From NCBI RefSeq assembly GCF_014174395.1, contig NZ_JABEQD010000004.1, positions 186,001-250,000 of the forward strand: 64,000 nucleotides of DNA, written 5' to 3'. Positions 27,269 to 37,199 of this stretch are shown piece by piece. This DNA is from Gluconacetobacter aggeris (GTDB lineage: Bacteria > Pseudomonadota > Alphaproteobacteria > Acetobacterales > Acetobacteraceae). Position 1 is the stretch's first letter, and every line of letters begins with the position of its first letter. The notes under the pieces were generated by a model. It was not told where the DNA came from. It saw only the letters and a program-made list of their open reading frames with translations, and did not search any database. Made by a program: the position numbers and the translations under genes.

Positions 27269-28060
27269 GTGGCTCATGAACTCAATCGCGGGCGGGTGTC
27301 GCCGGCGATCCTGCGCAATGCCGATCTCGACACGGAAGAGATCTGGCGGGCCCGCGTGGACCTGGCCGCCTGTCTGCGGGCGGCGGCGCGGCATGGACTT
27401 GAAGAGGGGATCTGCAATCATTTTTCCGCCCTCGTGCCGGGACATGCCGATCTGTTCCTCGTCAATCGCCTCGGCTGGGCTTTCGGGGAGGCGACCGCGT
27501 CCAGCCTGCTGATCTGCGACTTCGACGGCAACGTCCTGTCAGGCGACGGCGAACCGGAGGCGACGGCCTTCTTCATTCACGCCCGGCTGCACAAGGCGGT
27601 GCCGCGTGTCGGCGCCGCGTTTCATACGCACATGCCCAATGCGACGGCGCTCGGCATGATCGAGGGTGAACCGCTTCTCTGGGCCGGGCAGACCGCGCTG
27701 AAATTCTACGGGCGCACTGTGGTCGACGAGGATTATAACGGCCTTGCGCTCGATGAGCGGGAGGGTGATCGCATAGCCGCCGTGCTGGGGGACAACGACA
27801 TTCTGTTCATGAGGAATCATGGTGTCATGGTCTGCGCGCCGAATGTCGCGGAGGCCTGGGATGATCTCTACTATCTCGAGCGGGCGGCGGAAGTGCAGCT
27901 CAAGGCCATGAGTGCCGGACGGCCCCTGGTTCCGGTCAGGCCGGAGGTTGCCGCCGCCGCGGCAGGACAGATGCGGGCAGGCGATCCGGAAAGCGCACGC
28001 CTGCATCTTGAAAGCATCAAGCGCGTGCTGGATGCCCAGGCACCCGGCTACAGACTTTGA
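27269..28060 (+). CDS. Class II aldolase/adducin-family protein
   Basis: 263 residues from a GTG at 27269, preceded by GGCGGAGG. LRAAARHGLEEGICNHFSALVPG is the family start; FHTHMPNATALGMI gives the two zinc-ligand histidines and FMRNHGVMVCAPNVAEAWDDLYYLERAAEVQ the third. Members cleave or decarboxylate phosphorylated sugars (fuculose- or rhamnulose-phosphate aldolases) or act on unphosphorylated keto acids. The neighbouring catabolic genes make a role in the same pathway plausible, but the substrate is unknown. Confidence 0.87.
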   Translation: MAHELNRGRVSPAILRNADLDTEEIWRARVDLAACLRAAARHGLEEGICNHFSALVPGHADLFLVNRLGWAFGEATASSLLICDFDGNVLSGDGEPEATAFFIHARLHKAVPRVGAAFHTHMPNATALGMIEGEPLLWAGQTALKFYGRTVVDEDYNGLALDEREGDRIAAVLGDNDILFMRNHGVMVCAPNVAEAWDDLYYLERAAEVQLKAMSAGRPLVPVRPEVAAAAAGQMRAGDPESARLHLESIKRVLDAQAPGYRL

Positions 28061-28085
28061 ACCCGAGATAGGCGAGGGGCTGCCG

Positions 28086-29033
28086 TCATGATGCGGCCAG
28101 CGTCGTGGCAACGGCCTGATCGAGATCCGTGTGCGGCTCCGTTCCCAGAAGTGTGACAAGACGGGAATTGTCCAGCCGCACGGCATGGTTCCAGAACGGG
28201 CGGACTTCCATGACCTCGCGCGGGAATCCGCCGAACGGCGAGAGCGCGCGCATCAGCCACCAGGGAAAGCGACGGACGGGCAGACGTGGCGCGTGGGCAG
28301 CCCGCCGGATCGCGGCGGCCATGTCTGAACCGTCCGCATCCCAGAATCCGGCGAACTGGACACATTCAGCCGGCTGCAGGCGGCCGGCCGGTAATTCCAG
28401 CAGACGTACGATGGCCTCGGCCAGGTCCGGAACATAGGCCCAGGCGTGACCGATGCCGGGTGAGCCGGGATTGATGATCCGCCTCAGGGGCGGCTTTGCC
28501 ATGGCCTGGGCGAACCAGCTCTGCCCGACATCCGGCCCGAAGAAATCGCCGGCCCTCGCGATCAGGCTCGGAACATCAGGCGCCGCACGGGTAAGGCGGC
28601 TTTCGAGTTCCACCCGGATCGCGCCCTTCTTGCCTTTGGGACGCTGCGGGGTCTCGCCATCGACCAGCGAGATTTCAGCCGGGTCGTAGTTGTAGATCGT
28701 GCCCGGCAGCACGATGCGCGCGCCTCCTGCCGCCCGTGCCGCGGCAATCGTGTTGTCGATCATGGGCAGGACCGTATTCTCCCAGTCCCGGTAGCCGGGC
28801 GGATTGACGCCGTGAAAGATGACGGAGACGCCCCGCGCCGCCCGGGTGACGTCGTCGCGCGACATGGCGTCCCCCTTGATCCAGTGCGGAGCCTGCGCGT
28901 CCTTCCATCCCGTCGCTGCCCGGTCGGGCGTGCGGACCAGTGCGCGCACCTGCCACCCCCGTTTCAGCATCGCACGCGTCACGGCGCCGCCCACCCCGCC
29001 GGTGGCACCGAGAACAAGCATTGTCTTCGTCAT
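28086..29033 (-). CDS. NAD-dependent epimerase/dehydratase-like (atypical SDR) protein
   Basis: 315 residues from the ATG at 29033 (MTKTMLVLGATGGVGGAVTRAMLKRGWQVRALVR), giving the GATGGVGG dinucleotide site. It lacks a clear YxxxK catalytic pair (TIYNYDPAE occupies the position), as in NmrA/atypical SDRs. WAYVPDLAEAIVRLLELP is the conserved C-terminal helix. It is divergent from the LysR gene at 29123, which probably controls it. The gene converges with the aldolase gene, ending 25 bp away. Confidence 0.84.
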   Translation of the reverse strand: MTKTMLVLGATGGVGGAVTRAMLKRGWQVRALVRTPDRAATGWKDAQAPHWIKGDAMSRDDVTRAARGVSVIFHGVNPPGYRDWENTVLPMIDNTIAAARAAGGARIVLPGTIYNYDPAEISLVDGETPQRPKGKKGAIRVELESRLTRAAPDVPSLIARAGDFFGPDVGQSWFAQAMAKPPLRRIINPGSPGIGHAWAYVPDLAEAIVRLLELPAGRLQPAECVQFAGFWDADGSDMAAAIRRAAHAPRLPVRRFPWWLMRALSPFGGFPREVMEVRPFWNHAVRLDNSRLVTLLGTEPHTDLDQAVATTLAAS

Positions 29034-29122
29034 GTTGGAGACTCCCGTGTTTTCGGGAAGGATCAGTGATTCCGAGCCTGGTGGAAATTGACAGAAAAAA
29101 TCATTCCGCTCATCAGAAAACG

Positions 29123-30025
29123 ATGAGCAATGCGACACCGAATTGGGAAGACCAGCGTGCCTTCCTGGCCGTTCTCGACACCGGCAGCCTGTCGGCGGCG
29201 GCGCGATTGCTCGGGCTGACACAGCCGACTGTGCGTCATCGGATCGAGGCGCTGGAACAGGCCGTGGGGCAGCCGCTCTTCGTGCGCGGCGTGAACGGCC
29301 TGACGCCCACCGAAAACGCGCGGGACCTGGCAGGCTATGTCCGCCGCATGGATTTCGCTTCGGCGGCCTTTCATCGTGCGGCGGCCGGCGTTGCCGGAGA
29401 GGTGGCCGGAACCGTACGGATCAGCGTGGCGGAATTCATGGGCATCGAGGTGCTGCCGCCGATGCTGATGTCTCTTCGCGCACGCTATCCGGCGCTCGCC
29501 ATCGAACTGGTGCTGAGCAACGAAACGGCCGATCTTCCGAGCCAGGAGGCGGACCTGGCCATCCGCATGCATCGTCCCCGGCAGGAGGCGCTGATCGCGC
29601 GACATGCCGGCCGGATTCCTCTGGGCTTCTTTGCGACGTCCGCCTATCTGGAGCGGCACGGCACGCCCCGCGGCACGGCGGATCTGGCCCGTCATGCCCT
29701 GATCGGGTCCGACCGCGCGCAGGCGGATCGGGCTTTTGCCCGTACGCTGGAAGAAAGGTTGGGCCAGACATTGCCCTTCACCTTCCGGACGGACAGCCAT
29801 CCCGCGCAACTGGCGGCGATGCGCGCCGGCCTGGGGATCGGCGTGACGCAGATCCCGATCGGGGAGCGCGATCTCATTCGGGTGATGCCGGACCTGGTCG
29901 TTGCCGAACTCGATACCTGGATCGTCGCGCACGAGGATCTGCGTCACAGCCGCCGGGTTGATGCGGCGTTCCGGCATCTCGCCGGGGCTCTTGCCCGCTA
30001 TTGTCGAGATGGCGTGGTGTCGTGA
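29123..30025 (+). CDS. LysR-family transcriptional regulator
   Basis: 300 residues from the ATG at 29123. The HTH (LAVLDTGSLSAAARLLGLTQPTVRHRIEALEQAVGQPLFVRGVNGLTPTENA) is complete, and the effector domain begins TVRISVAEFMGIEVLPPMLMSLRARYPALAIELVLSN. A longer in-frame extension upstream (to 28940) crosses the promoter of the divergent SDR gene and is unlikely. It probably regulates that SDR gene from the 89-bp shared gap. Confidence 0.9.
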   Translation: MSNATPNWEDQRAFLAVLDTGSLSAAARLLGLTQPTVRHRIEALEQAVGQPLFVRGVNGLTPTENARDLAGYVRRMDFASAAFHRAAAGVAGEVAGTVRISVAEFMGIEVLPPMLMSLRARYPALAIELVLSNETADLPSQEADLAIRMHRPRQEALIARHAGRIPLGFFATSAYLERHGTPRGTADLARHALIGSDRAQADRAFARTLEERLGQTLPFTFRTDSHPAQLAAMRAGLGIGVTQIPIGERDLIRVMPDLVVAELDTWIVAHEDLRHSRRVDAAFRHLAGALARYCRDGVVS

Positions 30026-30105
30026 TCCGGTCGATCAGGGCGTGCAGGGATGGCGCCCCCGGGGGCACGGCGGTCTGCGCGGTCGCGGCCATGATCGCCA
30101 GCGCG

Positions 30106-32250
30106 TCAGCGGAGTTGATCGATATATTCGACGTGTTTCTCCACCTCGGCGCGCGTCAGCCACAGGTCGCGCAGGGTCTTGTTGCTGAGATAGGATAACT
30201 GGTCGGTGTGATGTGGCGAGCCCGGCTGGCTGGAATTGCCGTAGCTCAGCAATCCCTTTGCCCTCATCGGGGTGGAGAAGCTGACGAGAGACACCCAGGT
30301 TTCGCCATGGAACGGTGTCCGCTCACCGTCTTTCATCGGCCCCCAGGTGATGGTGCGGAAGATTCCGGTGTTCCCGAACCCTCCGTTGCCCGGCAGGTTC
30401 ACATTGTCCAGATGAAAGCGCGAGACCTCCCCCAGGGGCCGATCGATCGCACCATAAAGCCGTCGCGTCTCAACGGCAGCCTGTGCGAGCAGGTCCACGG
30501 CCTGCGCCGGGTTCTTCAGGCCCGACGGGGTGTGGATCGGGTCCTCCAGCGACCATGGCGTTGCGAAGTTCCGGAGGTCGGAAAGTTTCGGGCCCATGAA
30601 CAGGCGTGCCCAGGTCTCGAACAGAAGGGCGCCTTTGCTGTCGGCATCATCCGCGCCATCCCAGGCACTCAGGACCCGGACGGCGTCCCTGACGTCGCGG
30701 CGATTATCGTGCGCGGCGGCCGCCAGAAGGTCGGGCAATACGCGCTGCGCCATAAGCGCGTGCGTATTGAGCTTTTTCGACACGATATCATCGAACGACA
30801 TCTTGTCGTTGCCCGCCAGCATCGTCGCCGACATCTGGGCACGGAACGTCATCGGTCCCGTCACGGCGACATAGGCCGGATAGGCCTGAGGGTATAATAC
30901 GCGCGGATAGGTTGCCACCCACGGCGGGTCGTTGGCATTCTGGACGAAACCGGTCGACGGATCGATGATTTTCGGAAGGTCTTCGTAGCCGACGATGCCC
31001 TTGGGGATATTATCGGATGTGTCGCCGCGAACGTAGCCGTTCCAGTCATTGAAATCCCCGCTTTCATGCTTCGGCAGGATTCCATTGTCCAGATACATGA
31101 TATGGCCGTCGCGATCCGCATAGACGATGTTGAACATCGGAATCTGCAGCGTCTTGAGCGCGGTCTGGAACTGGTCGAAATTATGCGCCAGCGCCATGTC
31201 CCAATATTGCCGGAGCATGCCGGGGCGATCGAGGCCGGCCACATAGAGGGCGAAGGAACTGCCATCGGCCCGCTTGAAAACCGGCCCCTGCACGGCGTAA
31301 TGCTGCGCGAAGCTTTTCGTCGCAACCGTTCCATCCGGCATCTTCACTTTGTAGGACAGGGTCTTCGTCGTAAAGGCGTGCTTCCTGCCATCCAGACGAT
31401 AGCCGTCGCCATCGGGCGTCAGCGTATAGCGGGTGGCGCCCAGGATCGTATTGACGGTGTTGGTGAAGGCGACATCCCGGGTAAACGCGAAGCGCAGGAT
31501 CGGCAGCCCCACCTGTGTCGCGCCGTAAATGCTGAATCCCGGGCCGCTGATCTGGGCTTCGTAATAGGTGTAGAAGGCCGTGGCCCACGGCAGATGCGGG
31601 TTGGCCAGCAGGACCGCGTGACCGTCGGTGGTACGTGAGGGGGCGATGGCCCAGGCGTTCGATCCGCCCGCCGCGCGCGCCGGCGGGTCGGGCAGCATCT
31701 TCTCTTCGGCGGCGATATAGACGTAATTCATCAGGCGAAGGGCGTGGGCAATGACATCCACACCGCTGACCGGCAGGACGGGTTCGACGTCGCTGGCGAT
31801 TTCGTTCGGGTGGCTGGCTGCGTAATCGTTGATTCCGCGCGCGAACGCATCCATGTCCTTGCGGAAATCGGGTGTCTGCTGCGTGTACCAGGTCTTCGCG
31901 CGGTCATAGACGCCATTGGCAAGCAGCCAGCGGTCGGACTCTTCCTCTTTCGGCCCCCAATATTCCGCCGCCCGCCCACGGGCCGTTCCGTAAAGGCGCA
32001 ACAGGATGTCGGCGTGGCTATGGGCCTGCGCCCATCCGAAACCGTAGAAGGCCCCGGCCTGGGTGCGGGCATAAACATGCGGGACCCCGAACGTGTCCCA
32101 GAGAATCTCGCCCTGGCCCGTTCCCGTCGCGGGGGCGGCCAATCCCCGGCCGCCCATGGCCAGGGACGAGCAGACAGCACCGAGATAGAGCGCGGATTTC
32201 CACTTTTTATGGAGGGAAGGCACAAATATGCTCCTGAACATCATCTGCAT
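30106..32250 (-). CDS. Penicillin acylase / AHL-acylase-family Ntn hydrolase
   Basis: 714 residues, a secreted or periplasmic precursor. A basic N-terminus and hydrophobic segment (residues 18-39) form the signal. The short alpha part starts [64 protein letters not shown] marks the autocleavage site, with Ser197 as the N-terminal nucleophile of the beta chain, and LLANPHLPW follows. Such enzymes hydrolyse penicillin G, acyl-homoserine lactones or other amides. A TonB-receptor relic lies directly upstream on the same strand, a pairing seen with some sphingomonad acylases. The substrate is not predictable here. Confidence 0.87.
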   Translation of the reverse strand: MQMMFRSIFVPSLHKKWKSALYLGAVCSSLAMGGRGLAAPATGTGQGEILWDTFGVPHVYARTQAGAFYGFGWAQAHSHADILLRLYGTARGRAAEYWGPKEEESDRWLLANGVYDRAKTWYTQQTPDFRKDMDAFARGINDYAASHPNEIASDVEPVLPVSGVDVIAHALRLMNYVYIAAEEKMLPDPPARAAGGSNAWAIAPSRTTDGHAVLLANPHLPWATAFYTYYEAQISGPGFSIYGATQVGLPILRFAFTRDVAFTNTVNTILGATRYTLTPDGDGYRLDGRKHAFTTKTLSYKVKMPDGTVATKSFAQHYAVQGPVFKRADGSSFALYVAGLDRPGMLRQYWDMALAHNFDQFQTALKTLQIPMFNIVYADRDGHIMYLDNGILPKHESGDFNDWNGYVRGDTSDNIPKGIVGYEDLPKIIDPSTGFVQNANDPPWVATYPRVLYPQAYPAYVAVTGPMTFRAQMSATMLAGNDKMSFDDIVSKKLNTHALMAQRVLPDLLAAAAHDNRRDVRDAVRVLSAWDGADDADSKGALLFETWARLFMGPKLSDLRNFATPWSLEDPIHTPSGLKNPAQAVDLLAQAAVETRRLYGAIDRPLGEVSRFHLDNVNLPGNGGFGNTGIFRTITWGPMKDGERTPFHGETWVSLVSFSTPMRAKGLLSYGNSSQPGSPHHTDQLSYLSNKTLRDLWLTRAEVEKHVEYIDQLR

Positions 32251-32292
32251 GCGTCGTCTTTTGTGTCTGTCGGCGGCAACCCGGAATGGCTG

Positions 32293-32480
32293 TCAGAAAT
32301 TCACCCCGACGCCGTCGTAACAATATCCTCCGGTGGCGTGGAAAGGAGAAAACCCGGTATACTGGTCCCGGCCCGGCAAGGCATTGAAGGTCCCGTTGGC
32401 CGCGAGATACTGGTTGAAGAAAGCGTTGGCACCGATCCGATACTGACAAATGTATTGAGATTCAGGGTGATGTCCATATC
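32293..32480 (-). pseudogene. C-terminal remnant of a TonB-dependent receptor
   Basis: Near 32480 a frame reads MDITLNLNTF. With a one-base shift at about 32450 it continues as QYRIGANAFFNQYLAANGTFNALPGRDQYTGFSPFHATGGYCYDGVGVNF, then stop. The NLNN-LF-QYRIG pattern and the final Phe are typical of the last beta strands of TonB receptors. About 50-60 residues remain of a protein that would be 700 or more; the rest is gone, replaced by the ku promoter region. Confidence 0.6.
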
Positions 32481-32607
32481 GGCGATCGGCCGGCGCCGAG
32501 GCGCGTCTGGAGCGGCACGCCTGCGCGGCGATCCGCTCGGGCGGCCCGCAACGCTTGTCCGCCCTGGTGCGTTGGGCTGGTGTCCATCTGGACAGGAGGA
32601 TGTGGCC

Positions 32608-33447
32608 ATGGCTCCGCGGGCAAGCTGGAAGGGCGCGCTCAGGATCGGGAAGCTGACCTGCCCGGTTGCGCTCTTTGCGGCGGTGTCGACGTCCGAACGG
32701 ATTGCCCTGCACCTGATCAACCGCGAGACGGGGAACCGGGTGCATCGGCATTATGTCGACAGCGAGACCGGTGACGACGTGGATCGGGACGATCAGGTCA
32801 AGGGATACGAGACGAAGAACGGCGACATCGTCCTGCTCGATCCCGAAGAAGTCGCGGCCGCCGTGCCCGACAGCGACAAGATGCTCGCAGTCTCCGCCTT
32901 CGTCCGCTGCGAAGAGATCGACGACGTCTATCTGGACCGGCCCTATTACCTCAGCCCTGCCGACCCTGCGGCGGAAGAGGCGTTCGCGCTGATCCGGGCG
33001 GGCCTCGATCAGCAGAAGGTCGCGGCACTGGCCCAGACGGTTCTGTTCCGGCGTGTGCGCACGCTGCTCATCAGGGCCTATGGGGACATCCTGATCGCGA
33101 CGACCCTGAACTTCGATGACGAGGTGCGCTCATCCCAGGACGCCTTCAAGGACATTCCAGACCACCATATGCCCCAGGAGATGCTGGATCTGGCGGCGCA
33201 TATCATCGACACCAGGAAGGGCCATTTCGACCCGTCGGCATTCGAAGACCGGTACGAGGCGGCCCTCGCCGCACTGGTCGAGGCCAAGCTGAAAGGAAGG
33301 AAGCCCGCGCCGCCGCCCCGCCCGGCCGAGGGCAAGATCATCAACCTGATGGACGCCCTGCGCGAGAGTGCCGGCGCGGCACACCCCCCTGCCGGGAAAA
33401 AGACCCGATCGCGCTCCAGGCCCGCGCCGGGCCGCAAGGCGGGCTGA
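32608..33447 (+). CDS. ku: Ku protein for non-homologous end joining (first copy)
   Basis: 279 residues. It starts MAPRASWKGALRIGKLTCPVALFAAVSTSERIALHLINRETGNRVHRHYVDSETGDDVDRDDQVKGYE, the bacterial Ku core, and continues through RPYYLSPADPAAEEAFALIRAGLDQQKVA. The C-terminus has NLMDALRESAGA followed by a basic KKTRSRSRPAPGRK tail, which in other Ku proteins binds LigD or DNA. AGGAGGA lies 5 bp before the ATG. It forms a ring dimer on DNA ends and recruits LigD, encoded 4 bp downstream. Confidence 0.95.
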   Translation: MAPRASWKGALRIGKLTCPVALFAAVSTSERIALHLINRETGNRVHRHYVDSETGDDVDRDDQVKGYETKNGDIVLLDPEEVAAAVPDSDKMLAVSAFVRCEEIDDVYLDRPYYLSPADPAAEEAFALIRAGLDQQKVAALAQTVLFRRVRTLLIRAYGDILIATTLNFDDEVRSSQDAFKDIPDHHMPQEMLDLAAHIIDTRKGHFDPSAFEDRYEAALAALVEAKLKGRKPAPPPRPAEGKIINLMDALRESAGAAHPPAGKKTRSRSRPAPGRKAG

Positions 33448-33451
33448 CCCT

Positions 33452-35965
33452 ATGGCACTGGAGACCTACCGCCAGAAGCGCGACTTCACCCGGACCCTGG
33501 AGCCGGCGGGGGAGGGCAGCCGGGCCGAGGGGCACCGTTTCGTCGTCCAGAAGCATGACGCGCGGCGGCTGCATTACGATTTTCGCCTTGAACTGGGCGG
33601 CGTCCTGAAAAGCTGGGCGGTGACCAGGGGGCCGAGCCTGATTCCGGGCGAAAAGCGCCTGGCGGTCCATGTCGAGGACCACCCGCTGGATTATGGGGAT
33701 TTCGAGGGCACGATCCCCAAGGGCCAATATGGCGGCGGGACGGTGGCGGTGTGGGACCGCGGGACCTGGACGCCGCTCGAGGACGCGGAAAAAGGGTTGT
33801 CCAAAGGCCATCTCGACTTCGAACTGCACGGCGAGAAACTCGCCGGGCGCTGGCATCTGGTGCGGATGAAAGGCCGGCCAAGCGACAAGCGCGACAATTG
33901 GCTTCTGATCAAGGGCGACGACGAGGCGGCCCGGAGCCCCACCGATCCGGACATCCTCGAAGAGCAGCCCAATTCCGTCAAAACGGGCCGGACGATCGCC
34001 GAGATCGCCAACGGCGCGCCGCCAACCGAGCGGACGAAGACAGCGCGAAAAGCAACCGAACCGGCACCGAAAGCGCAGAAAGATGCGCCGTCCACCATTC
34101 AGGACCCGCAGCAGATCAGGGGGGCAAAGCCCGGCGATCTGCCGGCGTTCGTCGAACCCGCCTTGGCCACCCTGGTCGCCAGACCACCCTCGGGGCCGCG
34201 CTGGATTCACGAAATCAAGTTCGACGGCTATCGGCTGGAGGCCCGGATCGAGCAGGGCGTGCTCAAGCTCCTGACACGGAGCGGCCTGGACTGGACCGCG
34301 AAATTCGGTTCCGCCGTTTGCGACGCGCTGGCGGCGCTGCCGGTCCAGACGGCCCTGATCGACGGCGAACTGGTGGTCGAAATCCGCTCGGGCGCCAGCG
34401 ATTTTTCGGCGCTGCAGACCGATCTCAGCGAAGGGCGGACGGACCGTTTCGTCTTCTATGCCTTCGACCTGCTTTACCTGGACGGGCAGGACCTTCGTGC
34501 GGCGACATTGACCGACCGCAAGACCGCGCTGCGCCGCCTCATGCCGGAAACGCCCGGCATCCTGCGGTTCAGCGAGGATTTTGCCGATGATGGCGCGCTG
34601 GTCATGCGCCATGCATGCCGCCTCGGCCTGGAAGGTATCGTGTCCAAACAGGCGGACGCCCCCTATCGCTCCGGTCGGGGCAGGATCTGGGTCAAATCGA
34701 AATGCTCCGCGCGGCAGGAATTCGTCATCGGCGGCTATGTGCTTTCGACCACAGGCCACAAGAGCGTGGGCTCCCTGGTGCTTGGCGTGCATGACGCGCA
34801 GGGACTGCGCTATGTCGGGCGCGTCGGCACCGGGTTTTCGGCCCCTGTGGCGGAGGATCTGTTTCGCGCCCTGGACGCCACCAGGACGACCGGAAGCCCC
34901 TTTGTCGACCGGCTTTCCGCGGCGGAAGCGCGTGGCGTGCGCTATGTGCGCCCCGAGTGCGTGGCGGAAGTGGAATTCCGTGCCTGGACGGCGGATGGCC
35001 GGCTTCGGCATGCGTCCTTTCGTGGTATCCGTGACGACAAGCCAGCAGCGGAGATCGTACGTGAAATGCCCGTGCCGGACATATCGCCCCGCAAAGCCGG
35101 AGCAGAGCAGAAACGCACCGTCGCACTGACCCATCCGGACCGGGTATACTGGCCGGATGCCGGCGTCACGAAGGAAGGGCTGGCCGATTACTATGCCGCC
35201 ATATGGCCGCGCATCGCGCCGTTCATCGTCGATCGGCCCCTGGCGCTGCTGCGGTGCCCGGAAGGGGTCGAGGGGCCACGCTTCTTTCAGAAAAACGCCT
35301 GGAAGGGCATGAATGCCCATATCCAGGCGCTGGACGATCCAGCCAGTGAGGAGGAGGAGCATCTGATCGGCATTCACGATCTCGATGGCCTCATGGGGCT
35401 GGTGCAAGCGGCGGTGCTGGAAATCCACCCCTGGGGCGCATCCTGCCGCGACTGGGAAAGACCCGACGAACTGGTGATGGATCTCGACCCCGGCGAGGGC
35501 GTCGCATGGGCGCAAATCATCGCCGCGGCGCGGCAGGTGCGCGAGCGCCTGGAGGCGTCGGGCCTGACGGCCTTCGTCAAGACCTCCGGCGGCAAGGGGC
35601 TGCACGTGGTGGCCCCCCTGAAACCCGAGGCGGACTGGGAGGCGGCCAAGGCCTTCTCCCGAACGCTGGCGCAGACGATGGCCGCCGATCATCCGGACCG
35701 GTTTATCGCGACCATCACCAAGTCGAAGCGTCACGGGAAAATCCTGCTCGATTATCTGCGTAACCAGCGTGGCGCGACCTCGGTGGCGCCTTACTCCACG
35801 CGCGCGCGCGCCGGCGCCCCCGTCTCGATGCCGCTGGCCTGGGACGAGCTGGGGGAGATCACCGGATCGGCGCAGTTCACGGTGGGCAATGCGATGGCGC
35901 GGCTCTCCTCGCTGCGTACCGACCCGTGGGAGGGGTTTCACGCGGCGCGGCACCCGCTCGCGTAA
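33452..35965 (+). CDS. ligD: Multidomain DNA ligase D (phosphoesterase-ligase-polymerase)
   Basis: 837 residues. Domain order is 3'-phosphoesterase (about 15-185; HDARRLHYDFRLELGGVLKSWAV and HVEDHPLDYGDFEGTIPKGQYGGG), ATP-dependent ligase (about 230-520; EIKFDGYRLEAR with nucleotidyl Lys256; ending near RPECVAEVEF) and AEP polymerase/primase (about 545-837; YYAAIWPRIAPFIVDRPLALLRCPEG; metal Asp pair D677 and D679 in MDLDPGEG). A charged linker rich in Lys, Thr and Pro (about 200-225) joins the first two domains. All three activities look intact. It joins DNA ends held by Ku, trimming and filling them first. Confidence 0.95.
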   Translation: MALETYRQKRDFTRTLEPAGEGSRAEGHRFVVQKHDARRLHYDFRLELGGVLKSWAVTRGPSLIPGEKRLAVHVEDHPLDYGDFEGTIPKGQYGGGTVAVWDRGTWTPLEDAEKGLSKGHLDFELHGEKLAGRWHLVRMKGRPSDKRDNWLLIKGDDEAARSPTDPDILEEQPNSVKTGRTIAEIANGAPPTERTKTARKATEPAPKAQKDAPSTIQDPQQIRGAKPGDLPAFVEPALATLVARPPSGPRWIHEIKFDGYRLEARIEQGVLKLLTRSGLDWTAKFGSAVCDALAALPVQTALIDGELVVEIRSGASDFSALQTDLSEGRTDRFVFYAFDLLYLDGQDLRAATLTDRKTALRRLMPETPGILRFSEDFADDGALVMRHACRLGLEGIVSKQADAPYRSGRGRIWVKSKCSARQEFVIGGYVLSTTGHKSVGSLVLGVHDAQGLRYVGRVGTGFSAPVAEDLFRALDATRTTGSPFVDRLSAAEARGVRYVRPECVAEVEFRAWTADGRLRHASFRGIRDDKPAAEIVREMPVPDISPRKAGAEQKRTVALTHPDRVYWPDAGVTKEGLADYYAAIWPRIAPFIVDRPLALLRCPEGVEGPRFFQKNAWKGMNAHIQALDDPASEEEEHLIGIHDLDGLMGLVQAAVLEIHPWGASCRDWERPDELVMDLDPGEGVAWAQIIAAARQVRERLEASGLTAFVKTSGGKGLHVVAPLKPEADWEAAKAFSRTLAQTMAADHPDRFIATITKSKRHGKILLDYLRNQRGATSVAPYSTRARAGAPVSMPLAWDELGEITGSAQFTVGNAMARLSSLRTDPWEGFHAARHPLA

Positions 35966-35971
35966 CCGGCC

Positions 35972-36772
35972 CTAGGCTTTATGGCCTTTCGCTGATTTCA
36001 GGCTCGCCTTGAGCGCGTCCATGATGTTCACGACGTGATCGGCCGGCGCCGTAGCACTCCGGTTGATCGGCTTCTTCGGCCGGGCGCGCCTCTTGGCGTC
36101 GATAATCCCTTGCAGGCGCGCCTGTACCGGGTCGCGGATCATGTCCGGGTTCCAGGGCCGCATGCGCTCGCCAATCACTTGCCCGAGCAGGGTGACATCC
36201 TGCCGGTCCGGCTCCGGCATCTTGTTCGCCGGCACATAGTCGCCCGGGTCGCGAACCTCCTCGCCATAGCGGAGCGTCCAGACCACGATCCCCTTGCCGC
36301 GCGGCTCCAGCAGAACGGCATGCTCCCGCCGATACAGCACCAGTCGGGCGATGCCGACCGTGCCCGTATGGCGCATGGCATCGCGAATGACGGCAAACGC
36401 TTCCTCGCCGACCTTGTCGTCGGGCATGAGGTAATGGGGCGTATCGTACCAGATCCAGCCGATCTCCCCGGCATCGACGAAGCGTTCGATATCGATGACA
36501 TGCGTGCTTTCGAGGGCAACGGAATCCAGTTCCTCATCCTCCAGCAGCACATACTGGTCGCCCCCGCGCGGGTAGCCTTTCACGAGGTCCTCGTCATCGA
36601 CCGGCTTGCCGGTCGCGGCGTCACCATATTGCACGACCACACGATGGCCGGTCCTGCGGCTCATCATGTGAAAGCGGATGCGCTCCGTCTCGGTGGTGGC
36701 AGGGGTCATGGATACGGCGCAGGTCACGAGGGAAAGCTTCAGATGGCCGGTCCAGAAGGGTCTCGGTGCCAT
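35972..36772 (-). CDS. ku: Ku protein (second copy)
   Basis: 266 residues from the ATG at 36772 (MAPRPFWTGHLKLSLVTCAVSMTPATTETERIRFHMMSRRTGHRV). It has the Ku core (DTPHYLMPDDKVGEEAFAVIRDAMRHTGTVGIARLVLYRREHAVLLEPRGKGIVVWTLRYGEEVRDP) and ends NIMDALKASLKSAKGHKA, with a Lys-rich tail. It converges on ligD, six bases apart, and is clearly diverged from the first Ku. Two Ku proteins occur in rhizobia and Streptomyces, where they may form separate or mixed dimers used under different conditions. Confidence 0.95.
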   Translation of the reverse strand: MAPRPFWTGHLKLSLVTCAVSMTPATTETERIRFHMMSRRTGHRVVVQYGDAATGKPVDDEDLVKGYPRGGDQYVLLEDEELDSVALESTHVIDIERFVDAGEIGWIWYDTPHYLMPDDKVGEEAFAVIRDAMRHTGTVGIARLVLYRREHAVLLEPRGKGIVVWTLRYGEEVRDPGDYVPANKMPEPDRQDVTLLGQVIGERMRPWNPDMIRDPVQARLQGIIDAKRRARPKKPINRSATAPADHVVNIMDALKASLKSAKGHKA

Positions 36773-36863
36773 GGCTCGGTCCTCATTCACTGGTTTCCAC
36801 CACGGGATTGCCCATATCGGAACGGAGGCCACGGCATGCCCGCCTGCGGAAAGGAGCCGTTCC

Positions 36864-37172
36864 ATGACCGTCCGGAAGACTGCCGACCATCCCGCGAAGA
36901 CGGCACGCTGGTCGGCAGAGGTGACCCACCACAGCGATGCGCTGGACCTCGAGCCCGATCTCTTCAAATCCGACGACCCGCACCGCATTGCGGAATCCCT
37001 GAAACAGTCCGCCGAGGCCAGCACGCGCCGCAAGGCCACGCCCTTTCGTTCTGCGATGTCGATGCTGGTTTTCTACATCAACAGGGCAGGGCGCTCGCTT
37101 CCTCCCGAGAGGCGCCGGGTTCTCGACCGCGCCAAGCAGGAACTCCGCCGGGTATTCGGACGCCAAGGCTGA
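36864..37172 (+). CDS. DUF3175 protein
   Basis: 102 residues: TARWSAEVTHHSDALDLEPDLFKSDDPHRIAESLKQSAEASTRRKATPFRSAMSMLVFYINRAGRSLPPERRRVLDRAKQELRRVFGR, matching DUF3175 over its whole length. GGAAAGGAG lies before the ATG. The family is small, basic and of unknown function, often found near ku/ligD. It is divergent from the second ku, sharing a 91-bp promoter gap. Confidence 0.85.
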   Translation: MTVRKTADHPAKTARWSAEVTHHSDALDLEPDLFKSDDPHRIAESLKQSAEASTRRKATPFRSAMSMLVFYINRAGRSLPPERRRVLDRAKQELRRVFGRQG

Positions 37173-37199
37173 ACCCGCACCGCTTCAGTTCTCCATGCC

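Noticed and set aside
33341-35953. 870-codon open frame antisense to ligD
   Set aside because: Shadow of ligD codon bias; ligD has all three domains intact on the other strand.
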